From the NCBI RefSeq assembly GCF_003966895.1, contig NZ_AP018449.1, forward strand, positions 1,970,501 to 2,034,500: a stretch of DNA of 64,000 nucleotides. Reading direction: 5' to 3'. This document shows, piece after piece, positions 17,035 through 26,313 of this stretch. Every line of letters starts with the position of its first letter. Within the stretch, counting starts at the first letter, position 1. Under the pieces are notes generated by a model that saw nothing but the letters and a program-made list of their open reading frames with translations, searched no databases and was not told the origin of the DNA. The DNA comes from Methylomusa anaerophila (GTDB lineage Bacteria > Bacillota > Negativicutes > Sporomusales > Sporomusaceae). Made by a program: the position numbers and the translations under genes.

Positions 17035-19068
17035 ATGTTAACCAGCAATAGGGATGTATCCCAGTCCATGACTATAAAGCTTGACAGCCAGCTGCCGCCA
17101 ATGCTGGAATTCGCTGCCGGCGTAAGACGCGCTCCCAATCGGGGATTTCGCTTGACCCAGGCCCAAACGGAAGTGGCGCTGAAAAACGCCCTGCGTTATG
17201 TGCCGGCCGAACTGCATGCCGTGTTGGCAGCGGAGTTTTTACAGGAACTTGTTGCCTATGGGCGGGTTTACGCCTACCGGTACCGGCCGGCAGGCAGAAT
17301 ATACGGCAAACCCGTTAGCGAATACCGGGGCCGGTGCCTGGAAGGCCAAGCCTTCCAGGTGATGATTGACAATAATCTGGATTTCGACATTGCCCTTTAT
17401 CCCTATGAACTGGTTACCTATGGGGAAACCGGCCAGGTATGCCAAAACTGGCTGCAGTACCGCTTGATCAAAAAATACCTGGAAGTCATGACCGACAGGC
17501 AGACCCTGGTGGTTGAATCCGGCCATCCCCTGGGATTGTTTCCCTCCCGGCCGGACGCTCCCAGAGTCATTATTACCAATGCATTAATGATCGGCATGTT
17601 TGACAACCAGGACAACTGGGAAATCGCCGAACAAATGGGAGTTGCCAACTACGGGCAGATGACTGCCGGCGGCTGGATGTATATTGGCCCCCAAGGAATT
17701 GTGCATGGCACTTTTAACACTCTCCTCACAGCAGGCCGGAAAAAACTTGGCGTACCCGGTGACGGCGACCTGAAAGGCAAGCTGTTCGTAAGTTCGGGAC
17801 TTGGCGGCATGAGCGGCGCTCAGCCCAAAGCCGTCGAAATCGCCAACGGCATCGGCATTATTGCCGAAGTGGATTATTCCCGCATCCAAACCCGCTACGA
17901 TCAGGGGTGGGTGGGTAAAATCAGCGGCAATCTGACTGAGATTTTCCAGTTGGCGGATGAACACAAGAAAAACGGCCAATCCATTTCCATTGCCTATCAC
18001 GGCAATATTGTGGATCTGTTGGCGTACGCCGTCAAAAACAATCTCCCTATCGATTTGCTGTCGGATCAGACTTCCTGCCATGCGGCTTATGACGGCGGCT
18101 ATTGTCCGCAGGGGATTACCTTTGACGAAAGAACCCGGCTGCTAGCCGGCGACCGGGAGCAATTCAAAGGACTTGTCAACAAAAGCTTGCGCCGGCATTT
18201 TGAGCTGATTAAAACCTTGACAGAGCGGGGAACCTATTTCTTTGACTATGGAAACTCATTTATGAAAGCAGTATATGATGCCGGTGTCCGGGAAATATCC
18301 AAAAATGGCATTGATGAAAAAGACGGCTTTATTTTTCCTTCATATGTGGAGGATATTATGGGGCCGGAACTCTTTGACTACGGCTACGGACCTTTCCGGT
18401 GGGTATGTCTCAGCGGCCGGGAGGAGGACCTCATCAAAACCGACCGGGCGGCTATGGCCTGCATCAACCCTGACCGCAGGGGCCAAGACCGGGATAACTA
18501 CATCTGGATCCGGGACGCGCAAAAGAACAAGCTGGTTGTCGGCACCAAGGCCAGAATCCTGTACCAGGACGCTGAAGGACGGCAAAACATCGCCCTTAAG
18601 TTTAACGCCATGGTTAAAAGCGGCGAAATCGGCCCGGTAATGCTGGGCCGGGACCATCATGACGTAAGCGGAACCGATTCCCCTTTCCGGGAAACAGCCA
18701 ATATTAAAGACGGCAGCAACGTCATGGCTGACATGGCCGCCCAATGCTTTGCCGGCAACGCCGCCCGCGGCATGAGCCTTGTCGCCCTCCATAACGGCGG
18801 GGGAGTGGGTATCGGCAAAGCCGTCAACGGCGGCTTCGGCCTGGTTCTTGACGGCAGCCCCCGCGTAGATGACATTATCAAATCAGCAATGCTATGGGAC
18901 GTAATGGGCGGAGTGGCCCGTCGCTCCTGGGCACGCAATCCCAACTCCATCACAACCTGCATACAATTCAATAAAGCCTACGCAGCCTCAGCCCATATCA
19001 CCCTACCTTACATCCCGGAGGAAGATCTTATAAAAAAACTAGTTAATCAAGTCTTCTCTAATCCATAG
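17035..19068 (+). CDS. hutU: Urocanate hydratase
   Basis: 677 residues from the ATG at 17035, which has GGAGG nine bases ahead; an upstream in-frame ATG at 17005 has no such site. It converts urocanate to imidazolonepropionate in histidine degradation with tightly bound NAD+. The family motifs YGQMTAGGWMYIGPQGIVHG, SSGLGGMSGAQ and DQTSCHAAYDGGY are visible, and the last includes the active-site Cys region. It is about 120 residues longer than the E. coli/Pseudomonas type (~555), as is common for the clostridial form. It is first in a hutU-ftcD-hutI run. Confidence 0.95.
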   Translation: MLTSNRDVSQSMTIKLDSQLPPMLEFAAGVRRAPNRGFRLTQAQTEVALKNALRYVPAELHAVLAAEFLQELVAYGRVYAYRYRPAGRIYGKPVSEYRGRCLEGQAFQVMIDNNLDFDIALYPYELVTYGETGQVCQNWLQYRLIKKYLEVMTDRQTLVVESGHPLGLFPSRPDAPRVIITNALMIGMFDNQDNWEIAEQMGVANYGQMTAGGWMYIGPQGIVHGTFNTLLTAGRKKLGVPGDGDLKGKLFVSSGLGGMSGAQPKAVEIANGIGIIAEVDYSRIQTRYDQGWVGKISGNLTEIFQLADEHKKNGQSISIAYHGNIVDLLAYAVKNNLPIDLLSDQTSCHAAYDGGYCPQGITFDERTRLLAGDREQFKGLVNKSLRRHFELIKTLTERGTYFFDYGNSFMKAVYDAGVREISKNGIDEKDGFIFPSYVEDIMGPELFDYGYGPFRWVCLSGREEDLIKTDRAAMACINPDRRGQDRDNYIWIRDAQKNKLVVGTKARILYQDAEGRQNIALKFNAMVKSGEIGPVMLGRDHHDVSGTDSPFRETANIKDGSNVMADMAAQCFAGNAARGMSLVALHNGGGVGIGKAVNGGFGLVLDGSPRVDDIIKSAMLWDVMGGVARRSWARNPNSITTCIQFNKAYAASAHITLPYIPEEDLIKKLVNQVFSNP

Positions 19069-19189
19069 AAGCCGCTCACTCATCAACTGCCACGAACTGC
19101 TTAGAAATAGTCAGATACCGTTGCATATGAAAAAAACTTATTGAATATCAACTTGATAATCATTTATGATCAATCATAGTCAGACCGTC

Positions 19190-19300
19190 TAGGCGCGACG
19201 AGAACCGGAACGGAGGCGTACTGGCAAGTACGTTGGAGTGAGGATCGCAGGAGCAACGACGCAGATGGCTGTTTATAAGCAGTTCCCAACTAAAAGGAGA
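19190..19300 (+). other. GC-rich structured intergenic element before the formiminotransferase gene
   Basis: The 238-base gap between hutU and the next gene contains a GC-rich block unlike its AT-rich surroundings. It includes the hairpin CGTACT-ggca-AGTACG (19217-19232), flanking purine-rich strings (GGAACGGAGG, TTGGAGTGAGGATCG) and GACGCAGATGGCTG near the end. From memory, similar blocks occur dispersed in Negativicute genomes, but I cannot verify that. It may be a repeat element or a structured leader RNA. Confidence 0.4.
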
Positions 19301-19306
19301 AATAAT

Positions 19307-20221
19307 ATGGCGAAATTGGTTGAATGCGTTCCCAACTTCAGCGAAGGCATACGGCAAGAGGTAATAGACGCACTGGCGGCCGCTGTCCGCTCCGTACCCG
19401 GCGTTATCCTGCTGGATTACTCGGCCGATCCCAATCATAACCGCAGTGTTTTCACCCTCATGGGTACGCCGGCTGAAGCAGGGGAGGCAGCTTTTTTGGC
19501 AGCCAAAAAGGCCGTTGAGTTGATTGACTTGACTAAGCACAGAGGGGAACACCCCCGTATGGGCGCTGTGGACGTAATCCCGTTTGTGCCGGTTAGCAAT
19601 ATTACCATGGAGGAATGTGTGGCCCTTTCCCGCCAGGTAGCCCAGAAAATTGCCGCTGAGCTGGGTATTCCCGCCATTCTTTATGAAGAATCAGCCTCTG
19701 CCCCCCATAGAAAAAATCTGGCCGATATCCGGCGGGGAGAGTTTGAGGGCTTGGCCGATAAACTTAAGCAGCCCCAATGGCAGCCGGACTACGGTCAACC
19801 TGTGGCCCACCCCACCGCCGGCGCGGTAGCCGTTGGCGCCCGCATGCCTTTGGTTGCCTACAATATTAATCTTAATACTTCTGATTTAAATATCGCTAAT
19901 TCCATTGCCAAGATCATCCGGGAAAAGAGCGGCGGACTTAAATATGTCAAATCCATTGGCGTTATGCTGGAAGAACGCAATATCGCCCAGGTATCCATTA
20001 ATATGACCAACTATGAACAAACTCCCCTTTACCGGGTATTTGAACTGGTCAAAGTGGAAGCGCGGCGTTACGGGGTCAGCATTCTCGGCAGCGAGATTGT
20101 GGGTCTTGCCCCGATGAACGCTTTGGTGGATTCAGCCCGGTATTACCTCCAATTGGAGAACTTCGACGCCGGGAAACAAGTACTGGAGAACTGCCTGCTG
20201 CCCGGAAACAGTGATGAATAG
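19307..20221 (+). CDS. ftcD: Glutamate formimidoyltransferase
   Basis: 304 residues from the ATG at 19307 with AAAAGGAG eight bases ahead. It begins MAKLVECVPNFSEGIRQE, the formiminotransferase signature, and shows LDYSADPNHNRSVFT, KHRGEHPRMGAVDVIPFVP and YNINLNTSDLNIA. It moves the formimino group of N-formiminoglutamate to tetrahydrofolate, the last step of the folate-linked histidine pathway. It lacks the fused cyclodeaminase domain of the animal enzyme, so a separate formimidoyl-THF cyclodeaminase must be elsewhere. It lies between hutU and hutI. Confidence 0.93.
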   Translation: MAKLVECVPNFSEGIRQEVIDALAAAVRSVPGVILLDYSADPNHNRSVFTLMGTPAEAGEAAFLAAKKAVELIDLTKHRGEHPRMGAVDVIPFVPVSNITMEECVALSRQVAQKIAAELGIPAILYEESASAPHRKNLADIRRGEFEGLADKLKQPQWQPDYGQPVAHPTAGAVAVGARMPLVAYNINLNTSDLNIANSIAKIIREKSGGLKYVKSIGVMLEERNIAQVSINMTNYEQTPLYRVFELVKVEARRYGVSILGSEIVGLAPMNALVDSARYYLQLENFDAGKQVLENCLLPGNSDE

Positions 20222-20235
20222 TACGAGGTGCATGG

Positions 20236-21486
20236 ATGAAAACGGTTGTCAAAAATATCGGCCTGTTAGCCACTCCCCTCGGCAATAAGGCCCGCAGGGG
20301 AAAAGAGCAGGGGCGGATATCCCTTGTGCCCAACACCTATATTGTTGCCTGCGACGGATATATCGCAGCGGTGGGCGGCAGCAACGCAACTTTTGCAGGC
20401 GCTGTTGATGACGCCACCCGGATCATTGACGCCCAGGGGGCGTTAGTGACTCCCGGTCTGGTAGATTGCCATACCCATCTGGTTTTTTCCGGCTGGCGGC
20501 AGCGGGAACTGCCGCTGAAGCTGCAGGGACTAAGCTATTTGGATATCCTGCGGCAAGGCGGCGGCATACTCTATACTGTAAACCGGACGCGGCAGGCGAC
20601 ACTGGCCCAATTGATGGAAAGCGGCCGCCGGTCTTTGGATATTATGCTGGCGCACGGGACCACCACCTGCGAGGTGAAAAGCGGCTACGGCTTAAACCTG
20701 GAGGATGAAATCAAATCTTTGCGGGCTATCGGTGAACTGAATAAAATTCACCCGCTCGACCTGGTTCCCACCTTCATGGGGGCTCATGCCATACCGAACG
20801 AATACCGGCACCGCAAGTCCGACTATGTGAAACTTATCTGCGAGGCAATGATTCCGGCAGTAGCCGGACAAAATCTGGCCGAGTTTTGCGATGTATTCTG
20901 TGAAGATGGCGTGTTTACCGTCGACGAGTCCCGGGCAATATTAGAATGCGGCGCCAGGCATGGCTTGCTGCCTAAAATTCACGCCGATGAGATCACTGCG
21001 TCGGGGGGCGCCGGTCTCGCCGGCGAATTACAGGCTGTTTCCGCCGAACATTTAATCCACGCCGATGATAAAGGACTCGTCATGATGGCCCAAAATGGAA
21101 CCATCGCCGTTCTTCTGCCGGGAACGTCATTTTATCTGGGAGAAAGCTTCGCCAGGGCCGGAAAAATGATCGAACTCAACCTGCCGGTAGCAGTAGCGAC
21201 CGATTTTAATCCCGGTTCCTGCCCCACCGAGTCTTTACAGCTGCCGATGAACATTGCCTGCCTCAAATACAGGTTAACCCCGGCCGAGGTTTTAACGGCG
21301 GTTACCCTGAACGCCGCCGCCGCCATCCACCGGGCTGACGCCATAGGCAGCATTGAACCGGGCAAACAGGCCGACCTGGTAATCTGGAATGCCGCCGACC
21401 TGGAATACATTTTCTATCACTGGGGAATCAATTTAGTCCGCTCAGTGGTGAAGAGGGGTAAGCCCGTAAGCCTTGCCAAAATATAA
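20236..21486 (+). CDS. hutI: Imidazolonepropionase
   Basis: 416 residues, amidohydrolase fold. Metal-ligand motif VDCHTHLVFSG is near residue 75, with KSGYGLN, KIHADEITASGGA and ATDFNPGSCPTESL following in family order. It hydrolyses 4-imidazolone-5-propionate to N-formiminoglutamate, the step between the two preceding genes' products. It starts 14 bases after the ftcD stop, so the two are co-transcribed. No hutH (histidine ammonia-lyase) is present on either side. A terminator follows. Confidence 0.95.
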   Translation: MKTVVKNIGLLATPLGNKARRGKEQGRISLVPNTYIVACDGYIAAVGGSNATFAGAVDDATRIIDAQGALVTPGLVDCHTHLVFSGWRQRELPLKLQGLSYLDILRQGGGILYTVNRTRQATLAQLMESGRRSLDIMLAHGTTTCEVKSGYGLNLEDEIKSLRAIGELNKIHPLDLVPTFMGAHAIPNEYRHRKSDYVKLICEAMIPAVAGQNLAEFCDVFCEDGVFTVDESRAILECGARHGLLPKIHADEITASGGAGLAGELQAVSAEHLIHADDKGLVMMAQNGTIAVLLPGTSFYLGESFARAGKMIELNLPVAVATDFNPGSCPTESLQLPMNIACLKYRLTPAEVLTAVTLNAAAAIHRADAIGSIEPGKQADLVIWNAADLEYIFYHWGINLVRSVVKRGKPVSLAKI

Positions 21487-21573
21487 CAGTTATAATTTTT
21501 TGAATTTAACTGAGGCTATTGCTGTCTTCCAGATAATGTGTTATAGTATATTTAATTTCATATTTGTATACAG

Positions 21574-21611
21574 CAAAGAGGCTATAAGTATCTGCTTATA
21601 GCCTCTTTCTG
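21574..21611 (+). terminator. Intrinsic terminator of the hut operon
   Basis: The stem AAAGAGGCTATAAG/CTTATAGCCTCTTT with a five-base loop ends in TTTCTG, 88 bases after hutI. It is near symmetrical and could work on both strands. Confidence 0.85.
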
Positions 21612-21700
21612 TCTTATATCCTGTATCTTACTCACGAATAACTAAATTGCGATAAATGGCGGAAGCAAATATCTATTGAGTAGGAGGCGGCTGAGAAGAT

Positions 21701-22951
21701 ATGCCGGACCAAGCCTGTAAACATCCCTGTTATTCTTACGGGGCCCATTTAAAATATGCCAGGATGCATCTGCCGGTTGCGCCACAATGTAATATGCGCT
21801 GCAATTATTGCAATACTAAATTTGACTGTATCCATGAAAACAGACCGGGAGTGACCAGTCAGATCTTGTCGCCGGCTCAGGCCCGGCAGAAGTTTGCCCT
21901 GGTGAAGGAAAAAATCAGCAATTTGAGTGTAGTAGGCGTCGCCGGTCCGGGAGAGCCGCTTGCCAACTGGGAAGAGACCCGGGAAACAATTGCCCTGATC
22001 AAAGAAATGGACCCGGAAATTATTTTTTGTCTCTCCACCAATGGCCTGTTGCTGCCGGATTATGCCGATGAGATCCTACGGTTAGGAGTCAAATATATAA
22101 CAGTTACCGTAAACGCGGTTGACCCGGAAGTCGGTGCCCAAATCCATGGATTGGTTCGCTATCAGGACCAACGGTTGCACGGCGTAGAGGGAGCAACCCT
22201 GCTGATCAATAATCAACTGGCGGGAATTGCCCGTCTTGTCCGCGCCGGCGTAGAAATCAAAGTTAACACGGTGATGATCAAGGTGGTAAACGACTGGCAT
22301 ATCCCTGAGATTGTGAAACAGCTTCGGGCCGGGGGCGCAGGCCTCATCAATATTATACCGCATATCCCTATATTGGGAAGCGTCTTCTATGGTCTGCCCC
22401 AGACCACGATGAAAGACGTCGCCGCCATGCGGGAAGTGTGCGGCGGGCAACAAATGACCCATTGTCAGTTGTGCCGTGCCGACGCTGTCGGACTTATCGG
22501 CGAAGACCGGATGAGTGAATTTATGGACCAGACCTATGATTTAGAGCCTCCCAGACCCAAAGCCACCAAGCGGAAACGTTACAAAATTGCCGTTACTACC
22601 CAACAGGGCGAATTTGTCGACCAGCATTTCGATGAGGCCGGTGAACTACGGATCTACATTGGCGATGGCATTCATTTCAATCTGGTGGATGAACGTAAAC
22701 AGGACAAACACTGTTTAGGCGCGGGCGCCAGCGAAGGTACGCGCCGGGCTGAGATGATCAAAGCTGTGGCTGACTGCGACGCTGTTTTAACCATGGGTAT
22801 CGGTTATCAAACGCAAAAGCGGCTATTAAAAAAAGGAATTATGAGTGTGGAATATTGTCATACGGTTGAGACAGGACTGGGCTACACGGTGGAGCAGCTT
22901 AACCTGCGTAAGGACCGTGGCAATATGAAGAAAGGGAAAACCACGGCCTAA
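21701..22951 (+). CDS. nifB: NifB-type radical SAM protein with C-terminal NifX-like domain
   Basis: 416 residues. The start has TAGGAGG ahead. The N-terminal 285 residues carry HPCYSYGAH and the radical SAM cluster motif CNMRCNYC extended as NTKFDC, then GPGEPLAN and the C-terminal HCQLCRADA, all typical of NifB. It fuses two [4Fe-4S] units with SAM-derived carbide to form NifB-co, the precursor of nitrogenase cofactors. Residues about 295-405 are a NifX/NafY-like cofactor-binding domain (IAVTTQQGEFVDQHFDEA). No other nif gene is in the window. It may serve a nitrogenase encoded elsewhere. Confidence 0.85.
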   Translation: MPDQACKHPCYSYGAHLKYARMHLPVAPQCNMRCNYCNTKFDCIHENRPGVTSQILSPAQARQKFALVKEKISNLSVVGVAGPGEPLANWEETRETIALIKEMDPEIIFCLSTNGLLLPDYADEILRLGVKYITVTVNAVDPEVGAQIHGLVRYQDQRLHGVEGATLLINNQLAGIARLVRAGVEIKVNTVMIKVVNDWHIPEIVKQLRAGGAGLINIIPHIPILGSVFYGLPQTTMKDVAAMREVCGGQQMTHCQLCRADAVGLIGEDRMSEFMDQTYDLEPPRPKATKRKRYKIAVTTQQGEFVDQHFDEAGELRIYIGDGIHFNLVDERKQDKHCLGAGASEGTRRAEMIKAVADCDAVLTMGIGYQTQKRLLKKGIMSVEYCHTVETGLGYTVEQLNLRKDRGNMKKGKTTA

Positions 22952-22973
22952 TATTTGGGCCGTGGTTTTCCCT
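22933..22973. terminator. Shared bidirectional terminator between nifB and fdhA
   Basis: The stem GGGAAAACCACGGCC/GGGCCGTGGTTTTCCC spans the nifB stop codon, so the 5' arm codes for the last residues of NifB. It lies between convergent genes and ends about 15 bases from the fdhA stop codon. Confidence 0.85.
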
Positions 22974-22988
22974 TATATACCGTACTGC

Positions 22989-25673
22989 CTACACCGCAGT
23001 TTTTTCTACTTTGGCGGCACATGCCTTATATTCATAGGTTTTGGTTATTTTGTCGTACGCACCGCTGGTAATTTGATTCGTGGGAGATGCGGGGTAATGG
23101 AAGGACATCCAGATGCCGCCGGGCAGCACGGCAGAGGTTACCCAAGCCTTGGCTTGGACCGATCCCCGGCGGGATGAGACGGTGACGGTATCCTGGTCAC
23201 TAATGCCTAAACTTTTAGCATCTCCAGGATGGATCATAACCCGCTCCTCAGGACGGTGGGCTGTCAGATTTTTGGAATAACCGGCGGTAGTAATATTATA
23301 ATGATACAAAATACGGCCGGTAGTAAGCAGCAGCGGATATTCGGCATCAGGCTCCTCGGCGGGCGGTTGATGCTCTATGGCCTTAAATATGCCTTTGCCG
23401 TGAGTGAAGTTGCCGTCTTTGTGCAAATACTGGGTACCCGGATGCTCTTTATCGGGTACCGGCCACTGCAATCCTTTTTCATCAATGCGTTCAAAGGAGA
23501 GACCGGCGAACATCGGGCTTAGCGAGGCCATTTCATCCATAATTTCACTGGCATGGGTGTAGGACATGGAATAGCCCATTTTGTTTGACAAATCTCTGAT
23601 AATTTCCCAGTCGGGCCGGCTGTCGCCGATTGGCTCAATAGCTTTGCGGACACGCTGCACACGGCGCTCACAGTTGGTGAAAGAGCCGTCTTTTTCGGCA
23701 AAAGAAGCTGCCGGCAGGATAACATCGGCCAATTTGCCTGTTTCGGTCATAAAAATATTCTGCACTACCAAAAATTCGAGACTCTCAAATCCTTTGTGCA
23801 CATGATGGGTATTGCCGTCCGTCAGCACCGGGTCTTCCCCCATAACATACATCGCTTTCAGTTTACCGCTGACAGCGGCGTCAAACATGTCGGGAAGCAT
23901 CATCCCGACTTTATCCGGCAGCTTTACCCCCCAGGCTTTTTCAAATTTTTCCCGGGCCTGCGGGTCGGTAACTTTCTGATAGCCGGAATAAACATTGGGC
24001 AACGCCCCCATGTCGCAGGAGCCCTGAACGTTATTCTGGCCGCGCAACGGGTTGACGCCGGCGTTGAGTTTGCCCACATTGCCTGTCAGCATAGCTAAAT
24101 TAGCCAGGCTCATAACATTGTCGGTGCCGCAGGTATGCTCGGTAATGCCAAGGGTGTAGAATATCGCCGCCCGTTCAGCAGTTGCATAGATTTTGGCTGC
24201 TTCCAACAGTAAATGCTGCGGGACGCCGGTTATGCCCTCCACATATTCCGGGGTGTATTTCTCCACTACTGCCGCCATTTTATCAAAGTCGGTGGTGCAG
24301 TTCTTAATAAATTCCTGATCGTGCCAGCCGGCTTTGAGGATAATACGCATCAGACCGTTAATAAGGGCAATGTCGGTACCGGGCTTAAGCTGCATAAATA
24401 TATCGGCTTTAGCGGCCAATTCAATTTTGCGCGGGTCGGCCACAATCAGTTTGGCGCCTTTGCGGCAGGCCTGGCGTATTTTGGCGCCGACGACGGGGTG
24501 AGCTTCGGTGGGGTTGCCGCCGATCAAGAAAATTACTTTATCGTCACTAATTTCATTAATTGAATTGGTGGATGCCCCGGAACCGAAGGTGGCTGCCAGG
24601 CCGGCCACAGTGGGAGCGTGGCAGACCCGGGCGCAATGATCCACATTATTGGTACCGATTACGGCGCGCATAAATTTTTGCATCAAATAGTTTTCTTCAT
24701 TCACACAGCGGGCCGAGCTGATAGCCGCCAAAGCGTCACTGCCGTGGGCCTGTTTTATTTCATTGAATTTAGCGGCAACCAAATCCAGGGCTTCATCCCA
24801 GGAGGCTGCTACGAATTCGCCGTTTTTCTTTATCAGCGGTGTGGTCAGGCGTTCCGGGCTATGAACGTAATCGGTGCCGAAGCGGCCTTTCACACAGGTG
24901 AGCCGGCCATTGACCGCACTGGTCAGATTGGAAGTCACGCCGATTACCTTGCCGTCTTTGACATTAAGGTCGTAGTTGCAGCCCACGCCGCAGAAGGGAC
25001 AGGTTGTTTTGACCTTTTTGTCCGGTGTTCCCGCGCCGTGCATGTTTTTTTCGGTCAAGGCGCCTACCGGGCAAGCCGATACGCAAGTGCCGCAAAACAT
25101 GCAATTGGATTCGGCGATTGCAACATCAAAAGCCGGCGATATTTTGGTATTGAAGCCGCGTTTCGTCCAATCCAGGGTGTCGCAGCACTGCAACTCCTGG
25201 CAGACGCGGACACAACGGCCGCATAATATACATTTGTTGTTATCCCTGACTATGAAAGGATTGCTGTCATCGACGGCAAATTGACGTTTTGCCCCTTCAA
25301 AGCGAATTTCCCTGATCCCAAGCTGAGCCGCCAGAGCTTGCAATTCACAATCCTGGTTGCGCTGGCAGGTAAGGCACTCCGGCGGATGGTTGGCCAGCAT
25401 CAGTTCGACCACGCATTTTCGCGCTTCCTGAATGGCTGGCGACTCTGTGCGCACAACCATTCCCTCAGATACGGAACATGTACAGGCTGTGGACAGTCCC
25501 CGCGCTCCTTCGACTTCGACGACACAGACCCGGCAGGCGCCTTCGGGAGTTAAATCAGCAAGATGGCATAATGTGGGAATATGGATGCCGGCGTTACGGG
25601 CTGCTTCCCATACGGTGGCACCCTTGTGCGTTTGTACGGGCTGACCATTGACGGTTATAGTGATCATTTCCAT
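22989..25673 (-). CDS. fdhA: Molybdopterin formate dehydrogenase, catalytic subunit (Cys type)
   Basis: 894 residues, preceded by AGGAGAGG. The N-terminal 215 residues are NuoG-like: [2Fe-2S] ligands Cys36, 47, 50, 64; a His/Cys [4Fe-4S] site (His96, Cys100, 103, 109); and two ferredoxin-type clusters (Cys148-158 and Cys191-201). The molybdopterin domain follows with its own cluster (Cys225, 228, 232, 260). The active-site position, in HCARVCHAPTVAGL, is Cys351 where selenium enzymes have Sec; the codon is an ordinary Cys codon. It oxidises formate or reduces CO2, with electrons going to NAD or ferredoxin through partner subunits not encoded beside it. It is monocistronic here, with a long upstream gap. 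In an acetogen it would feed the methyl branch. Confidence 0.9.
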   Translation of the reverse strand: MEMITITVNGQPVQTHKGATVWEAARNAGIHIPTLCHLADLTPEGACRVCVVEVEGARGLSTACTCSVSEGMVVRTESPAIQEARKCVVELMLANHPPECLTCQRNQDCELQALAAQLGIREIRFEGAKRQFAVDDSNPFIVRDNNKCILCGRCVRVCQELQCCDTLDWTKRGFNTKISPAFDVAIAESNCMFCGTCVSACPVGALTEKNMHGAGTPDKKVKTTCPFCGVGCNYDLNVKDGKVIGVTSNLTSAVNGRLTCVKGRFGTDYVHSPERLTTPLIKKNGEFVAASWDEALDLVAAKFNEIKQAHGSDALAAISSARCVNEENYLMQKFMRAVIGTNNVDHCARVCHAPTVAGLAATFGSGASTNSINEISDDKVIFLIGGNPTEAHPVVGAKIRQACRKGAKLIVADPRKIELAAKADIFMQLKPGTDIALINGLMRIILKAGWHDQEFIKNCTTDFDKMAAVVEKYTPEYVEGITGVPQHLLLEAAKIYATAERAAIFYTLGITEHTCGTDNVMSLANLAMLTGNVGKLNAGVNPLRGQNNVQGSCDMGALPNVYSGYQKVTDPQAREKFEKAWGVKLPDKVGMMLPDMFDAAVSGKLKAMYVMGEDPVLTDGNTHHVHKGFESLEFLVVQNIFMTETGKLADVILPAASFAEKDGSFTNCERRVQRVRKAIEPIGDSRPDWEIIRDLSNKMGYSMSYTHASEIMDEMASLSPMFAGLSFERIDEKGLQWPVPDKEHPGTQYLHKDGNFTHGKGIFKAIEHQPPAEEPDAEYPLLLTTGRILYHYNITTAGYSKNLTAHRPEERVMIHPGDAKSLGISDQDTVTVSSRRGSVQAKAWVTSAVLPGGIWMSFHYPASPTNQITSGAYDKITKTYEYKACAAKVEKTAV

Positions 25674-25927
25674 TACAAGTATTCCTCTCCTTCAAACTGA
25701 AGTATATATAAGATTTTTTTCACATACTAAAGCTAAATCGCGTCATGGTCCACACCCCTTCCAGTATGCTTATAGGTTTTTGCATCTGCTGACATAAAAC
25801 AAGTTCGTATATAAATATAACCTATAATACATATTAATTTATTCTATGAAAACTTTACAAGAGTTTTATATTCATCCTGAATATTCAAAAATCCTTCTTT
25901 TTTATAGTTTTTCACACCACAAATATC

Positions 25928-25945
25928 CTTACCTGCGCAGGTAAG
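25928..25945. promoter_or_regulatory. 18-bp perfect palindrome between fdhA and tRNA genes
   Basis: CTTACCTGCGCAGGTAAG is a perfect inverted repeat with no loop, GC-rich at its centre in an otherwise AT-rich 368-base gap (25674-26041). It lies 34 bases before the tRNA promoter. It looks like a dimeric regulator site. Apart from it and the promoter I see nothing else in the gap. Confidence 0.4.
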
Positions 25946-25978
25946 AATATCATATTGATAAATTTCGCTTCTATTTGT

Positions 25979-26007
25979 TTGACAAAACTTAAAACCATAT
26001 ATATAAT
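25979..26007 (+). promoter_or_regulatory. Consensus sigma-A promoter of the tRNA pair
   Basis: TTGACA at 25979-25984, a 17-base spacer, and TATAAT at 26002-26007 make a perfect match to the housekeeping consensus. Transcription would begin about 28 bases before tRNA-Gln. Confidence 0.9.
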
Positions 26008-26041
26008 ATTTATTAGTCGCAAAATAAAAAATCTATAATAA

Positions 26042-26117
26042 TGGGGCGTCGCCAAGTTGGTAAGGCACGGGACTCTGACTCCCGCATTCCTAGGTTCGAG
26101 TCCTAGCGCCCCAGCCA
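26042..26117 (+). tRNA. tRNA-Gln (anticodon CTG)
   Basis: Cloverleaf folded by hand: acceptor TGGGGCG/CGCCCCA, discriminator G and encoded CCA; D stem GCC/GGC; anticodon stem CGGGA/TCCCG with loop CTCTGAC giving CTG; T stem CTAGG/CCTAG with loop TTCGAGT. It is 76 bases long. Confidence 0.95.
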
Positions 26118-26121
26118 TCAT

Positions 26122-26197
<76 letters not shown>

Positions 26198-26204
26198 GAA
26201 AAAT

Positions 26205-26235
26205 CAAGGCTTCCGAGCATTCGGAAGCCTCTTGT
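26205..26235 (+). terminator. Terminator of the tRNA pair
   Basis: The stem AGGCTTCCGA/TCGGAAGCCT is followed by CTTGTT; the T tract is weak. Confidence 0.75.
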
Positions 26236-26313
26236 TAATGTAAAATTCCCATTAATCCATAAAAAAGCTAGTAGTCCGTTAACTGGATGAAACCCCTTGC
26301 GGGATAGCCGGAG

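Noticed and set aside
23000..25673. Possible selenocysteine codon in formate dehydrogenase
   Set aside because: The active-site position is an ordinary Cys codon (Cys351) and the frame has no internal TGA.
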